Source: Symsagittifera roscoffensis
Taxonomy: Eukaryota; Xenacoelomorpha; Acoela; Convolutidae
Assembly (NCBI RefSeq): GCF_963678635.1
Contig: NC_087062.1
Span: 30,652,833-30,716,832 of the forward strand
Length of the DNA stretch: 64,000 nt
Reading direction: 5' to 3'
The stretch's first letter is position 1. The number at the start of each line of letters is the position of its first letter. Made by a program: the position numbers and the translations under genes. Shown piece after piece: positions 1-10,368 of this stretch. A model generated the notes under the pieces. That model saw only the letters and a program-made list of their open reading frames with translations, was not told the origin of the DNA and did not search any database.

Positions 1-124
1 AAAAAACTATAATCAACTGAAGCTATTAGAACTGAAACAATTGCTGTTAATCTTATAATAAATCATCTCTTCAAAATTATCCAATTATCGAGCAAGCGCA
101 CTAGAGGAACGAAAAACGCAAAGA

Positions 125-181
125 CGGCAGCGCGTAAGTCTCATTTACTGAAGGTAGTGAGTTCGAGCCTCACAGGTCGCT
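125..181 (+). pseudogene. Beta tRNA-Met remnant (3' part)
   Basis: Holds tRNA positions 17-73 only. Anticodon CAT in loop CTCATTT, T arm GTGAG/CTCAC intact, B box intact, discriminator T instead of A. No 5' acceptor strand or A box, so it cannot fold as a tRNA. Confidence 0.85.
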
Positions 182-506
182 GTTCAAGAAAAAATTTTTC
201 CTTTGCTTTTTATCGAATTTTGAAAAATCAGGAAACAAGAAAAAGAATAACAGGCAAAATTTATAATCAACTAACGAATTCAGAACCAAATTGATTGTTG
301 TTAAATCAAATGAATATCAAGCCGCCAAAAACATCAGATTTTACCGCAGTCGCGCAAAAAGAGGGTGACAAATGCAAGAGATGTTCACATGAAAACAGTT
401 CATTTGAGTTTTTATTAGTTTTGGGGAAAAAACTTAATTTTTGTGCGATCACCGAAAGGATGGGAACAGACACAAAAAAGAGTCAAAGAACTAACAGACA
501 GGGCAC

Positions 507-579
507 GCGACCATGACGGAGTCGGCAGTGCGTAAGTCTCATAATCTTAAAGTCGTGAGTTCGAGCCCCATTAGTTGCA
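507..579 (+). pseudogene. Alpha tRNA-Met, decayed
   Basis: Full 73-nt length, anticodon CAT and a paired T27-A43. D stem broken (G10A, C13G, C23T), G45A, T stem 3' strand CCCAT (A52-C62 mismatch), acceptor G67A and C70T. T loop TTCGAGC is kept. Confidence 0.8.
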
Positions 580-776
580 GCTCAAGAAAAAAAATTTATT
601 TGCTTGATAATGAACTTGAATTTTTTTTTTAATGAAAAAAGTTACAAGCAAAAACTATAATCCACTGAAGCGTTTAGAACCGAAATAAATGTTGTTTGTT
701 TAATATTAAATCAATTATTTAAAAATATTGGACTCTCGAGCAGACGGGCAAAAAAAAAGGATGACAAACTCATAAA

Positions 777-833
777 CGGCAGCGCGTAAGACTCATTATC
801 TTAAGATCGTGAGTTCGAGCCTCACATATCGCA
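777..833 (+). pseudogene. Beta tRNA-Met remnant
   Basis: Positions 17-73. Anticodon CAT in loop CTCATTA with a fully paired TAAGA/TCTTA stem, T arm and B box intact. The 5' part is absent. Confidence 0.85.
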
Positions 834-1155
834 GTTCAAAAAAAAATTTTTTCTATTGCTTTTTATCGAATTATGAAATATGGAAAAACAAGAAAAAAAA
901 ACACGCAAAATTTATAATCAACTAACGCATTCAGAACCAAGTTGATTGTTGTTAGTTCAATTAGAAAACAACCCAATAAAATATCAGATTTTACAGCAGT
1001 CGCGCAAAAAGAGGTTGAAAAATGCAAGAGATGTTCAAACGAAAACAGTTCAATTGAGTTTTTGTACTAATTTTGGGAAAAAATAAACTTTTGTGCCATC
1101 ACCGAAATAATGAGAACAGACACACTAAGAGTCAAAAAACTAACAAACAATGCAC

Positions 1156-1205
1156 GCGATCATGGCGCAGTCGGCAGCGCGAGTTCCTTAAGGTCGTGAG
1201 TTTGA
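1156..1205 (+). pseudogene. Alpha tRNA-Met, internally deleted and 3'-truncated
   Basis: Starts GCGATCA with a good A box and D arm. The anticodon arm is then collapsed and the T loop runs into unrelated spacer after TTTGA, so the 3' acceptor strand is missing. Confidence 0.8.
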
Positions 1206-1375
1206 TTAACTAGAAAATTTTTTTAAACAAATGAAAAATTTACAAGCAAGAAAACTATAATCAACTGAAGCGTTTAGAACTGAAATAATTGCTGTTAATT
1301 TTATAATAAATCAATTCTTTAAAACTACCCAAATATCGAGCAAGCGCTATAAAAGAGGAACGAAAAACGCAAAGA

Positions 1376-1432
1376 CGGCAGCGCGTAAGTCTCATTTACT
1401 GAAGGTAGTGAGTTCGAGCCTCACATGTCGCA
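1376..1432 (+). pseudogene. Beta tRNA-Met remnant
   Basis: Positions 17-73, anticodon CAT (loop CTCATTT, stem TAAGT/ACTGA), T arm intact, ATGTCGCA 3' end. Preceded by a GCTATAAAAGAGG-like spacer instead of the 5' tRNA part. Confidence 0.85.
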
Positions 1433-1756
1433 GTTCAAGAAAAATTTTTCCCTTTGCTTTTTATCGAATTATGAAATATGGAAAAACAAGAAAAAAAACA
1501 CGCAAAATTTATAATCAACTAACGCATTCAGAACCAAATTGATTGTTGTTAGTTCAATTAGAAAACAACCCAATAAAATATCAGAGTTTACCGCAGTCGC
1601 GCAAAAAGAAGGTAACAAATGCAAGAGACGTTCACATTAAAACAGTTCATTTGATATTTTTTATTAGTTTTGGGAAAAAAAAACTAAATTTTTGTGCGCT
1701 CACCGAAATAATGGGAACACACACAAAAAGTGTCAAAGAAACAACAAACAATGTAC

Positions 1757-1763
1757 GCGACCA
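1757..1763 (+). pseudogene. Alpha tRNA 5' stub fused to beta spacer
   Basis: Only the acceptor 5' strand GCGACCA survives. It runs straight into the beta-type spacer GGCGGGCAAAAAAAGG. A recombination joint between an alpha tRNA and a beta leader, with the next beta remnant 32 nt downstream. Confidence 0.65.
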
Positions 1764-1795
1764 GGCGGGCAAAAAAAGGATGACAATTTCATAAA

Positions 1796-1852
1796 CGGCA
1801 GCGCGTAAGACTCATTATCTTAAGGTCGTGAGTTCGAGCCTCACATGTCGCA
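1796..1852 (+). pseudogene. Beta tRNA-Met remnant
   Basis: Positions 17-73, anticodon CAT in loop CTCATTA, stem TAAGA/TCTTA fully paired, T arm intact. It follows the fused alpha stub at 1757. Confidence 0.85.
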
Positions 1853-2175
1853 GTTCAAGAAAAATTTTTCCCTTTGCTTTTTATCGAATTATGAAATATG
1901 GAAAAACAAGAAAAAAAAACACGCAAAATTTATAATCAACTAACGCATTCAGAACCAAATTGATTGTTGTTAGTTCAATTAGAAAACAACCCAATAAAAT
2001 ATCAGATTTTACAGCAGTCGCGCAAAAAGAGGTTGACAAATGCAAGAGATGTTCACATGAAAACAGTTCAATTGAGTTTTTGTACTAGTTTTGGGAAAAA
2101 AAGCAAACTTTTGTGCGATCATCGAAATAATAGGAACAGACACACTAAGAGTCAAAGAACTAACAAACAATGCCT

Positions 2176-2244
2176 GCGACTATGGCGCAGACGGCAGCGC
2201 GTGAGCGCATAACCTTAGTTCGAGTTCGAGCCTCACTGGTCGCA
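2176..2244 (+). pseudogene. Alpha tRNA-Met, 69 nt, damaged anticodon arm
   Basis: GCGACTA acceptor start, D arm GCGC/GCGC, but four nucleotides are missing between D arm and T arm, leaving TGAGCGCATAACCTTA with CAT visible and no proper 5-bp T stem. The 3' end TGGTCGCA is intact. Confidence 0.75.
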
Positions 2245-2448
2245 GTTGAAGAAAAAACCCTTTTTTTTGCTTGATATCGAACTATAAAATTTTTTTAAAA
2301 AAAATTAAAAATTTACAAGCAAGAAAACTATAATCAACTGAAGCGTTAAGAACTGAAATAATTGCTGTCAATTTTATAATAAATCAATTCTTTAAAACTA
2401 CCCAATTATCGAGCAAGCGCACTAAAAGAAGAATGAAAAACGCAAAAA

Positions 2449-2505
2449 CGGCAGCGCGTAAGTCTTCTTTTCTTAAGGTCGTGAGTTCGAGCCTCACAGG
2501 TCGCT
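2449..2505 (+). pseudogene. Beta tRNA remnant, CAT lost
   Basis: Positions 17-73. The anticodon loop reads CTTCTTT, so CAT is gone. T arm intact, discriminator T. Confidence 0.8.
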
Positions 2506-2830
2506 ATTCAAAAAAAAACTTTTTTTTTCCTTCCTATCGATTTTTGAAGTATCAAGAAACAAGAAAAAATAATAATAAGCAAAATTTATAATCAACTAAC
2601 GCATTCAGAACCAAATTGATTGTTGTTAGTTCAATTCAAAATCAACCCATTAAAAACCTCAGATTTTACCGCAGTCGCGCAAGAAGAGGGTGACAAATGC
2701 AAGAGATGTTCACATGAAAACAGTTCGTTTGAAATTTTTTTAGTTATGGGAAAAAACTAAATTTTTGTGCGATCACTGAAAGAATGGGAACAGACACAAA
2801 AAAAAGTCAAAGAACTGACAGACAAAGCAC

Positions 2831-2903
2831 GCGACCATGGCGCAGTCGGCAGCGCGAAAGTCTCATAATCTTAAAGTCGTGAGTTCGAGCTCCATTGGTC
2901 GCA
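2831..2903 (+). tRNA. Alpha tRNA-Met (CAT), imperfect
   Basis: Acceptor 7/7 paired, D stem 4/4, anticodon CAT. Alpha-class changes T27A (A-A mismatch at the top of the anticodon stem), G45A, and T-stem 3' strand TCCAT (one A-C mismatch, two G-T pairs). Could fold; likely weak or non-functional. Confidence 0.6.
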
Positions 2904-3102
2904 GCTCAAGAAAAATAAGTTTATTTGCATGATATCGAACTTGAAACTTTTTTTTTTAAAATGAAAAAATTACAAGCGAAAACTATAATCCACCTAAGCG
3001 TTTAGAACCGAAATAATGGTTGTTTGTTTAATAATAAATCAATTTTTTAAAAATATCGGACTCTCGAGCAAGCGGTCAAAAAAAGGATGACAAACTCAAA
3101 AA

Positions 3103-3159
3103 CGGCAGAGCGTATAACTCATAATCTTAAGGTCGTGAGTTCGAGCCTCACATTTCGCA
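3103..3159 (+). pseudogene. Beta tRNA-Met remnant
   Basis: Positions 17-73, anticodon CAT within TATAA/TCTTA stem, T arm intact, 3' end ATTTCGCA. Start of a 1,308-bp duplicated block. Confidence 0.85.
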
Positions 3160-3489
3160 GCTCAAGAAAAATTTTTACCTTTGCTTTTTCTCGAATTATG
3201 AAATATCGAAAAACAAGAAAAGAAAAAAAACACGCAAAAAACTTATAATCAACTAACGCATTCAGAACCAAATTGATTGTTGTTAGTTCAATTAGAAAAC
3301 AACCCAAGAAAAATATCAGATTTTACAGCAGTGGCGCAAAAAGAGGTTGACAAATGCAAGAAATGTTCTCATGAAAACAGTTCATTTGAGTTTTCTTTTT
3401 TAGTTTTGGGAAAAAACCAATTTTTTGTGCGATCACCGAAAGGATGGGAACAGACACAAAAAGAGTCAAAGAACTAACAAACCAGGTAC

Positions 3490-3562
3490 GCTACCATGGC
3501 GCAATCAGCAGCGCGAAAGTCTCATAATCTTAAAGTCGTGAGTTCGAGCTCCATTGGTCGCA
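3490..3562 (+). tRNA. Alpha tRNA-Met (CAT), imperfect
   Basis: GCTACCA opens with a G3T mismatch against C70. D loop changes G15A and G18A, plus T27A, G45A and T-stem strand TCCAT. CAT retained. Probably a pseudogene in practice. Confidence 0.5.
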
Positions 3563-3758
3563 GCTCAAGAAAACAAGTTTATTTGCATGATATCGAACTT
3601 AAAACTTTTTTTTTAAAGGAAAAAATTACAAGCAAAAACTATAATCCACCTAAGCGTTTAGAACCAAAATAATTGTTGTTTGGCTAATAATAAATCAATT
3701 ATTTTAAAATATCGGACTCTCGAGCAAGCGGGCAACAAAAGGATGACAAACTCAAAAA

Positions 3759-3815
3759 CGGCAGCGCATAAGACTCGTAATCTTAAGTTTGTGAGTTCGA
3801 ACCTCACATGTCGCA
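3759..3815 (+). pseudogene. Beta tRNA remnant, anticodon CGT
   Basis: Positions 17-73 with stem TAAGA/TCTTA fully paired but loop CTCGTAA, so the anticodon is CGT instead of CAT. T arm GTGAG/CTCAC intact. Confidence 0.8.
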
Positions 3816-4141
3816 GTTCAAGAAAAAAAATTTTCTTTGCTTCTAATCGAATATGAAATATCGAAAAACAAGATCAGAAAAAAACCACGCAAAACTTATA
3901 ATCAACTAACGCATTCAGAAACAAATTGATTATTGTTAGTTCAATTAGAAAACAACCCAAAAAAATTTCAGATTTAACAGCAGTCGCGCAAAAAGAGGTT
4001 GACAATTGCAAGAGATGTTCACATGAAAACAGTTCATTTGAGTTTTCTTTTTTAGTTTGGGGGAAAAACTAAATTTTTGTGCGATCACCGAAAGGATGGG
4101 AACAGACACAAAAAGAGTCAAAGAACTAACAAACCAGGTAC

Positions 4142-4214
4142 GCGACCATGGCGCAGTCAGCAGCGCGAAAGTCTCAAAATCTTAAAACCGTGAGTTCGAG
4201 CTCCATTGGTCGCA
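4142..4214 (+). pseudogene. Alpha tRNA-Met body with CAA anticodon
   Basis: Acceptor fully paired, G18A, T27A, loop CTCAAAA giving CAA, variable region AAACC, T-stem strand TCCAT with a mismatch. Confidence 0.75.
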
Positions 4215-4411
4215 GCTCAAGAAAAAAAAGTTTATTTGCATGATATCGAACTAAAAACTTTTTTTTTTAATGAAAAAATTACAAGCAAAAACTATAATCC
4301 ACCTAAGCGTTTAGAACCGAAATAATTGTTGTTTGTTTAATAATAAATCAATTTTTCAAAAATATCGGACTCTCGAGCAAGCGGTCAAAAAAAGGATGAC
4401 AAACTCAAAAA

Positions 4412-4468
4412 CGGCAGCGCGTATAACTCATAATCTTAGGGTCGTGAGTTCGAGCCTCACATTTCGCA
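4412..4468 (+). pseudogene. Beta tRNA-Met remnant
   Basis: Positions 17-73, CAT, stem TATAA/TCTTA, T arm intact, 3' end ATTTCGCA. Duplicate of the remnant at 3103. Confidence 0.85.
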
Positions 4469-4797
4469 GCTCAAGAAAAATTTTTACCTTTGCTTTTCTC
4501 GAATTATGAAATATCGAAAAACAAGAAAAGAAAAAAAACACGCAAAAAACTTATAATCAACTAACGCATTCAGAACCAAATTGATTGTTGTTAGTTCAAT
4601 TAGAAAACAACCCAAGAAAAATATCAGATTTTACAGCAGTGGCGCAAAAAGAGGTTGACAAATGCAAGAAATGTTCTCATGAAAACAGTTCATTTGAGTT
4701 TTCTTTTTTAGTTTTGGGAAAAAACCAATTTTTTGTGCGATCACCGAAAGGATGGGAACAGACACAAAAAGAGTCAAAGAACTAACAAACCAGGTAC

Positions 4798-4870
4798 GCT
4801 ACCATGGCGCAATCAGCAGCGCGAAAGTCTCATAATCTTAAAGTCGTGAGTTCGAGCTCCATTGGTCGCA
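4798..4870 (+). tRNA. Alpha tRNA-Met (CAT), imperfect
   Basis: Near-identical duplicate of the copy at 3490 (G3T, G15A, G18A, T27A, G45A, strand TCCAT), 1,308 bp downstream. Confidence 0.5.
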
Positions 4871-5065
4871 GCTCAAGAAAACAAGTTTATTTGCATGATA
4901 TCGAACTTAAAACTTTTTTTTAAATGAAAAAATTACAAGCAAAAACTATAATCCACCTAAGCGTTTAGAACCGAAATAATTGTTGTTTGTTTAATAATAA
5001 ATCAATTATTTTAAAATATCGGACTCTCGAGCAAGCGGGCAACAAAAGGATGACAAACTCAAAAA

Positions 5066-5122
5066 CGGCAGCGCATAAGACTCGTAGTCTTAAGTTTGTG
5101 AGTTCGAAACTCACATGTCGCA
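5066..5122 (+). pseudogene. Beta tRNA remnant, anticodon CGT
   Basis: Positions 17-73, loop CTCGTAG, T arm partly changed (TTCGAAA). Duplicate of 3759. Confidence 0.8.
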
Positions 5123-5449
5123 GTTCAAGAAAAAAAATTTTCTTTGCTTCTAATCGAATATGAAATATCGAAAAACAAGATCAGAAAAAAACCCACGCAA
5201 AACTTATAATCAACTAACGCATTCAGAAACAAATTGATTATTGTTAGTTCAATTAGAAAACAACCCAAAAAAATTTCAGATTTTACAGCAGTCGCGCAAA
5301 AAGAGGTTGACAAATGCAAGAGATGTTCACATGAAAACAGTTCATTTGAGTTTTCTTTTTTAGTTTGGGGGAAAAACTAAATTTTTGTGCGATCACCGAA
5401 AGGATGGGAACAGACACAAAAAGAGTCAAAGAACTAACAAACCAGGTAC

Positions 5450-5522
5450 GCGACCATGGCGCAGTCAGCAGCGCGAAAGTCTCAAAATCTTAAAACCGTG
5501 AGTTCGAGCTCCATTGGTCGCA
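5450..5522 (+). pseudogene. Alpha tRNA-Met body with CAA anticodon
   Basis: Duplicate of 4142 at +1,308 bp: G18A, T27A, CAA, variable region AAACC, T-stem strand TCCAT. Confidence 0.75.
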
Positions 5523-5720
5523 GCTCAAGAAAAAAAAGTTTATTTGCATGATATCGAACTTAAAACTTTTTTTTTAAATGAAAAAATTACAAGCAAAAAC
5601 AATAATCCACCTAAGCGTTTAGAACCGAAATAATTGTTGTTTGTTTAATAATAAATCAATTTTTCAAAAATATCGTACTCTCGAGCAAGCGGTCAAAAAA
5701 AAGGATGACAAACTCAAAAA

Positions 5721-5777
5721 CTGCAGCGCGTATAACTCATAATGTTAAGGTCGTGAGTTCGAGCCTCACATTTCGCA
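5721..5777 (+). pseudogene. Beta tRNA-Met remnant
   Basis: Starts CTGCA, anticodon CAT in TATAACTCATAATGTTA, so the 3' stem strand is also changed. T arm intact. Recurs at 7703. Confidence 0.8.
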
Positions 5778-6107
5778 GTTCAAGAAAAAAAATTTTCATT
5801 GCTTCTAATCGAATATGAAATATCGAAAAACAAGAAAAGAAAAAAAACACGCAAAAAACTTATAATCAACTAACGCATTCAGAACCAAATTGATTGTTGT
5901 TAGTTCAATTAGAAAACAAACCAAAGAAAATATCACATTTTACAGCAGTGGCGCAAAAAGAGGTTGACAAATGCAAGAGATGTTCACATGAAAACAGTTC
6001 GTTTGAGTTTTCTTTTTTAGTTTTGGGAAAAAACCAATTTTTTGTGCGATCACCGAAAGGATGGGAACAGACACCAAAAAGAGTCAAAGAACTAACAGTC
6101 AAGGAAT

Positions 6108-6180
6108 GCGACCATGGCGCAGTCAGCAGCGCGAAAGTCTCAAAATCTTAAAGTCGTGAGTTCGAGCTCCATTGGTCGCA
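6108..6180 (+). pseudogene. Alpha tRNA-Met body with CAA anticodon
   Basis: Acceptor paired, G18A, T27A, loop CTCAAAA, G45A, T-stem strand TCCAT. Recurs at 8090 (1,982 bp). Confidence 0.75.
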
Positions 6181-6377
6181 GATCAAGAAAAAAAAGTTTA
6201 TTTGCATGATATCGAACTTAAAACTTTTTTTTTAATGAAAAAATTACAAGCAAAAACTATAATCCACCTAAGCGTTTAGAACCGAAATAATTGTTGTTTG
6301 TTTAATAATAAATCAATTTTTTCAAAAATATCGGACTCTCGAGCAAGCGGTCAAAAAAAGGATGACAAACTCAAAAA

Positions 6378-6434
6378 CGGCAGCGCGTATAACTCATAAT
6401 GTTAAGGTCGTGAGTTCGAGCCTCACATTTCGCA
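6378..6434 (+). pseudogene. Beta tRNA-Met remnant
   Basis: Positions 17-73, CAT, 3' anticodon-stem strand TGTTA, T arm intact. Confidence 0.8.
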
Positions 6435-6765
6435 GTTCAAGAAATTAAATTTTCTTTGCTTCTAATCGAATATGAAATATCGAAAAACAAGAAAAGAAAA
6501 AAAACACGCAAAAAACTTATAATCAACTAACGCATTCAGAACCAAATTGATTGTTGTTAGTTCAATTAGAAAACAACCCAAAGAAAATATCACATTTTAC
6601 AGCAGTGGCGCAAAAAGAGGTTGACAAATGCAAGAGATGTTCACATGAAAACAGTTCATTTGAGTTTTCTTTTTTAGTTTTGGGAAAAAAACCATTTTTT
6701 TGTGCGATCACCGAAAGGATGGGAACAGACACCAAAAAGAGTCAAAGAACTAACAGTCAAGGAAT

Positions 6766-6838
6766 GTGACCATGGCGCAGTCGGCAGCGCGAAAGTCTCA
6801 AAATCTTAAAGTCGTGAGTTCGAGCCCCACCGGTTGCA
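6766..6838 (+). pseudogene. Alpha tRNA-Met body with CAA anticodon
   Basis: GTGACCA acceptor (C2T) against CGGTTGC leaves one mismatch and two wobbles. CAA anticodon. T-stem strand CCCAC leaves a single A-C mismatch. Confidence 0.75.
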
Positions 6839-7047
6839 GCTCATGAAAAAAAGTTTATTTGCATGATGTCGAACTTGAAACTTTTCTTATAAAAAAAATG
6901 AAAAAATTACAAGCAATTACATAGAAACTATAGTCCACCGAAGCGTTTAGAACCGAAACAAATGTTGTTTGTTTAATGATAAATCAATTATTTAAAAATA
7001 TCGAACTCTCGAGCAAGCGGGCAAAAAAAGGATAACAAACTCAAAAA

Positions 7048-7104
7048 CGGCAGCGCGTAAGACTCGTAATCTTAAGTTTGTGAGTTCGAACCTCACATGT
7101 CGCA
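7048..7104 (+). pseudogene. Beta tRNA remnant, anticodon CGT
   Basis: Positions 17-73, loop CTCGTAA with fully paired stem, T loop TTCGAAC, T stem intact. Confidence 0.8.
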
Positions 7105-7431
7105 GTTCAAGAAAAAAATTTTCTTTGCTTCTAATCGAATATGAAATATCGAAAAACAAGATCAGAAAAAAAACCACGCAAAACTTATAATCAACTAACG
7201 CATTCAGAAACAAATTGATTATTGTTAGTTCAATTAGAGAACAACCCAATAAAAATATCAGATTTTACAGCAGTCGCGCAAAAAGAGGTTGACAAATGCA
7301 AGAGATGTTCACATGAAAACAGTTCATTTGAGTTTTCTTTTTTAGTTTGGGGGAAAAACTAAATTTTTGTGCGATCACCGAAAGGATGGGAACAGACACA
7401 AAAAGAGTCAAAGAACTAACAAACCAGGTAC

Positions 7432-7504
7432 GCGACCATGGCGCAGTCAGCAGCGCGAAAGTCTCAAAATCTTAAAACCGTGAGTTCGAGCTCCATTGGT
7501 CGCA
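7432..7504 (+). pseudogene. Alpha tRNA-Met body with CAA anticodon
   Basis: Same private changes as 4142 and 5450: G18A, CAA, variable region AAACC, strand TCCAT. Confidence 0.75.
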
Positions 7505-7702
7505 GCTCAAGAAAAAAAAGTTTATTTGCATGATATCGAACTTAAAACTTTTTTTTTTAAATGAAAAAATTACAAGCAAAAACTATAATCCACCTAAGCG
7601 TTTAGAACCGAAATAATTGTTGTTTGTTTAATAATAAATCAATTTTTCAAAAATATCGTACTCTCGAGCAAGCGGTCAAAAAAAGGATGACAAACTCAAA
7701 AA

Positions 7703-7759
7703 CTGCAGCGCGTATAACTCATAATGTTAAGGTCGTGAGTTCGAGCCTCACATTTCGCA
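7703..7759 (+). pseudogene. Beta tRNA-Met remnant
   Basis: Duplicate of 5721 at +1,982 bp (CTGCA start, CAT, strand TGTTA). Confidence 0.8.
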
Positions 7760-8089
7760 GTTCAAGAAAAAAAATTTTCATTGCTTCTAATCGAATATGA
7801 AATATCGAAAAACAAGAAAAGAAAAAAAACACGCAAAAAACTTATAATCAACTAACGCATTCAGAACCAAATTGATTGTTGTTAGTTCAATTAGAAAACA
7901 AACCAAAGAAAATATCACATTTTACAGCAGTGGCGCAAAAAGAGGTTGACAAATGCAAGAGATGTTCACATGAAAACAGTTCGTTTGAGTTTTCTTTTTT
8001 AGTTTTGGGAAAAAACCAATTTTTTGTGCGATCACCGAAAGGATGGGAACAGACACCAAAAAGAGTCAAAGAACTAACAGTCAAGGAAT

Positions 8090-8162
8090 GCGACCATGGC
8101 GCAGTCAGCAGCGCGAAAGTCTCAAAATCTTAAAGTCGTGAGTTCGAGCTCCATTGGTCGCA
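8090..8162 (+). pseudogene. Alpha tRNA-Met body with CAA anticodon
   Basis: Duplicate of 6108 at +1,982 bp: G18A, T27A, CAA, G45A, strand TCCAT. Confidence 0.75.
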
Positions 8163-8357
8163 GATCAAGAAAAAAAAGTTTATTTGCATGATATCGAACT
8201 TAAAACTTTTTTTTAATGAAAAAATTACAAGCAAAAATTATAATCCACCTAAGCGTTTAGAACCGAAATAATTGTTGTTTGTTTAATGATAAATCAATTA
8301 TTTAAAAATATCGAACTCTCGAGCAAGCGGGCAAAAAAAGGATAACAAACTCAAAAA

Positions 8358-8414
8358 CGGCAGCGCGTAAGACTCATAATCTTAAGGTCGTGAGTTCGAG
8401 CTTCACAGGTCGCT
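8358..8414 (+). pseudogene. Beta tRNA-Met remnant
   Basis: Positions 17-73, CAT with paired TAAGA/TCTTA stem, T-stem strand TTCAC, discriminator T. Confidence 0.8.
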
Positions 8415-8729
8415 GTTCAAGAAAAAAAAATTTCTTTGCTTTCTATCGAATTTTGAAATATCAAGAAACAAAAAAAAACAAGCAAAATTTATAATCAACT
8501 AACGCATTCAGAACCAAATTGATTGTTGTTAGTTCAATTGAAAATCAACCCATCAAAAACATCAGATTTTACAGCAGTTGCGCAACAAGAGGGTGACAAA
8601 TGCAAGAAATGTTCACATGAAAACAGTTCGTTTGAGTTTTTTTATTTATGGGAAAAAACTAAATTTTTGTGCGATCACCGAAAGAATGGGAACAGACACA
8701 AAGAGTCAAAGAACTAACAGACAAGGCAC

Positions 8730-8802
8730 GCGAACATGGCGCAGTAGGAAGCGCGAAAGTCTCAGAATCTTAAAGTCGTGAGTTCGAGCCCCATTGGTCG
8801 CA
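8730..8802 (+). pseudogene. Alpha tRNA-Met body with CAG anticodon
   Basis: GCGAACA (C5A), D loop AGTAGGAA, T27A, loop CTCAGAA giving CAG, T-stem strand CCCAT. Confidence 0.75.
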
Positions 8803-9003
8803 GCTCAAGAAAAAAAAGTTGCTTTGCTTGATATCGAACTTGAAACTTTTTTTAAAAAATTGGAAAAAATTACAAGCAAAAACTATAGTCCACTGAAGCG
8901 TTTAAAACCCAAATAATTGTTGTTTGTTTAATAATAAATCAATTATTTAAAAATATCGGAGTCTCGAGCAAGCGCGCAAGAAAAAGGATGACAAACTCAA
9001 AAA

Positions 9004-9059
9004 CGGCAGCGCGTAAGACTCAAAACATAAAGTAATGAGTGCGAACCTCACATGTCGCA
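9004..9059 (+). pseudogene. Beta tRNA remnant, 56 nt
   Basis: One nucleotide short. The anticodon region reads CTCAAAACATAAAG and the stem is lost. T loop changed to TGCGAAC, which damages the B box. Confidence 0.75.
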
Positions 9060-9381
9060 GTTCATGAAAAATTTTTCCTTTGCTTTTAACCAAATTATGA
9101 AGTATCGAAAAACAAGAAAAGAAAAAAAAGGAAAACTTATAATCAAATAACGCATTCAGAATCAAATTGATTGTTGTTAGTTCAATTGAAAATCAACCCA
9201 TTAAAAACATCAGATTTTACCGCAGTCGCGTAAAAAGAGGATGACAAATGCAAGAGAAGTTCACTTGAAAACAGTTCATTTGAGTTTTTTTTAGTTTTCG
9301 GAAAAACTAAACTTCTGTGCGATCACCGAAAGGATGGGAACAGACACAAAAATAGAGTCAAAGAACTAACAGACAAGGCAC

Positions 9382-9454
9382 GCGACCATGGCGCAGTAAG
9401 CATCATGAAAGTCTCATAATCTTAAAGTCGAGAGCTCGAGCCCCATTGGTCGCA
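9382..9454 (+). pseudogene. Alpha tRNA-Met, broken D arm
   Basis: Acceptor 7/7 paired and CAT kept. D loop AGTAAGCA and D-stem 3' strand TCAT abolish the D arm; T50A and T54C damage the T arm. Confidence 0.75.
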
Positions 9455-9655
9455 GCTCAAGAAAAAAATATTATTTGCATGATATCGAACTTAAAACTTC
9501 TTTTTTACAAAAATAAAAAAAATACAAGCAAAAACTATAATCCACTGAAGCGTTTAGAACCGAAATAACTGTTGTTTGTTTATTATTAAATCAATTATTT
9601 ACAAATATCGGACTCTCGAGCAAGCGGGAAAAAAAAGGATGACGAACTCAAAAAT

Positions 9656-9712
9656 TGGCAGCGCGTAAGACTCATAGTCTTAAGGTCGTGAGCTCGAGCC
9701 TCATATGTCGCA
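9656..9712 (+). pseudogene. Beta tRNA-Met remnant
   Basis: Starts TGGCA, CAT in loop CTCATAG with TAAGA/TCTTA stem, T loop CTCGAGC, T-stem strand CTCAT. Confidence 0.8.
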
Positions 9713-10037
9713 GTTCAAGAAAAACTTTTTCCTTTGCTTTAAATCGAATTATGAAATATCGAAAAACAAGAAAAGAAAAAAACACGCAAAACTGATAATC
9801 AACTAACGCATTCCGAACCAAATTGATTGTTGTTAGTTCAATTAGAAAACAACCCAAAAAAAATATCAGATTTTACAGCAAACGCGCAAAAAAAAGTTGA
9901 CAAAAGCAAGAGACGTTCACATGAAAACAGTTCATTCGAGTTGTTTTTTAGTTTTGGGGAAAAAAAAATTTTGTGCGATCACGGAAAGGATGGGAACAGA
10001 CAAAAAAAAAGAGTCAAAGAACTAACAGACAAGGCAC

Positions 10038-10110
10038 GCGACCATGGAGTAGTCGGCAGCGCGAAAGTCTCACGAACTCAAAGTCTTGAATTCGAGCCCC
10101 ATTGGTCGCA
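10038..10110 (+). pseudogene. Alpha tRNA-Met body with CAC anticodon
   Basis: D stem GAGT against GCGC (A box damaged), loop CTCACGA giving CAC, anticodon stem lost, T stem TTGAA/CCCAT unpaired. Acceptor stem still perfect. Confidence 0.75.
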
Positions 10111-10311
10111 GCTCAAGAAAAAAAATTAATTTGCATGATATCGAACTTAAAATTTTTTTTTTAAAAAAAGAAAAAAATTACAAGCTAAAACTATAATCCA
10201 CTGAAGCGTTTAGAACTGAAATAATTGTTGTTTGCTGAATAATAAATCAATTATTTAAAAATATCGGACTCTCGAGCAAGCGGGCAAAAAAAAGGATGAC
10301 AACCTCAAAAA

Positions 10312-10368
10312 CAGCAGCGCGTAGGACTCATAATCCTAAGGTAGTGAGTTCGAATCTCACATGTCGCA
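10312..10368 (+). pseudogene. Beta tRNA-Met remnant
   Basis: Starts CAGCA. CAT in a 5/5 paired anticodon stem TAGGA/TCCTA with compensating G and C. T loop TTCGAAT. Recurs at 10958, 19222, 19868 and 20516. Confidence 0.8.

Larger units (their letters stand above)
3103..5720 (+). repeat. Two tandem ~1,308-bp higher-order repeats
   Basis: Two consecutive dimer pairs are repeated almost unchanged: loci at 3103/3490/3759/4142 recur at 4412/4798/5066/5450 with the same private changes, such as GCTACCA acceptors and the AAACC variable region with CAA anticodon. Confidence 0.85.
8358..10368 (+). repeat. Segmental duplication, copy 1 (partner 15951-17963)
   Basis: Consecutive loci at 8358, 8730, 9004, 9382, 9656, 10038 and 10312 recur at 15951, 16322, 16597, 16978, 17251, 17633 and 17907 (offset 7,592-7,596 bp), sharing rare changes such as the CAG anticodon and the AGTA-type D arm. 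Confidence 0.85.

Noticed and set aside
3061-3080. CENP-B-box-like text in beta leaders (CTCGAGCAAGCGGGC).
   Set aside because: Resembles NTTCGNNNNANNCGGGN but the spacing is one base short and the first core base is wrong. No copy inspected matches the full box.
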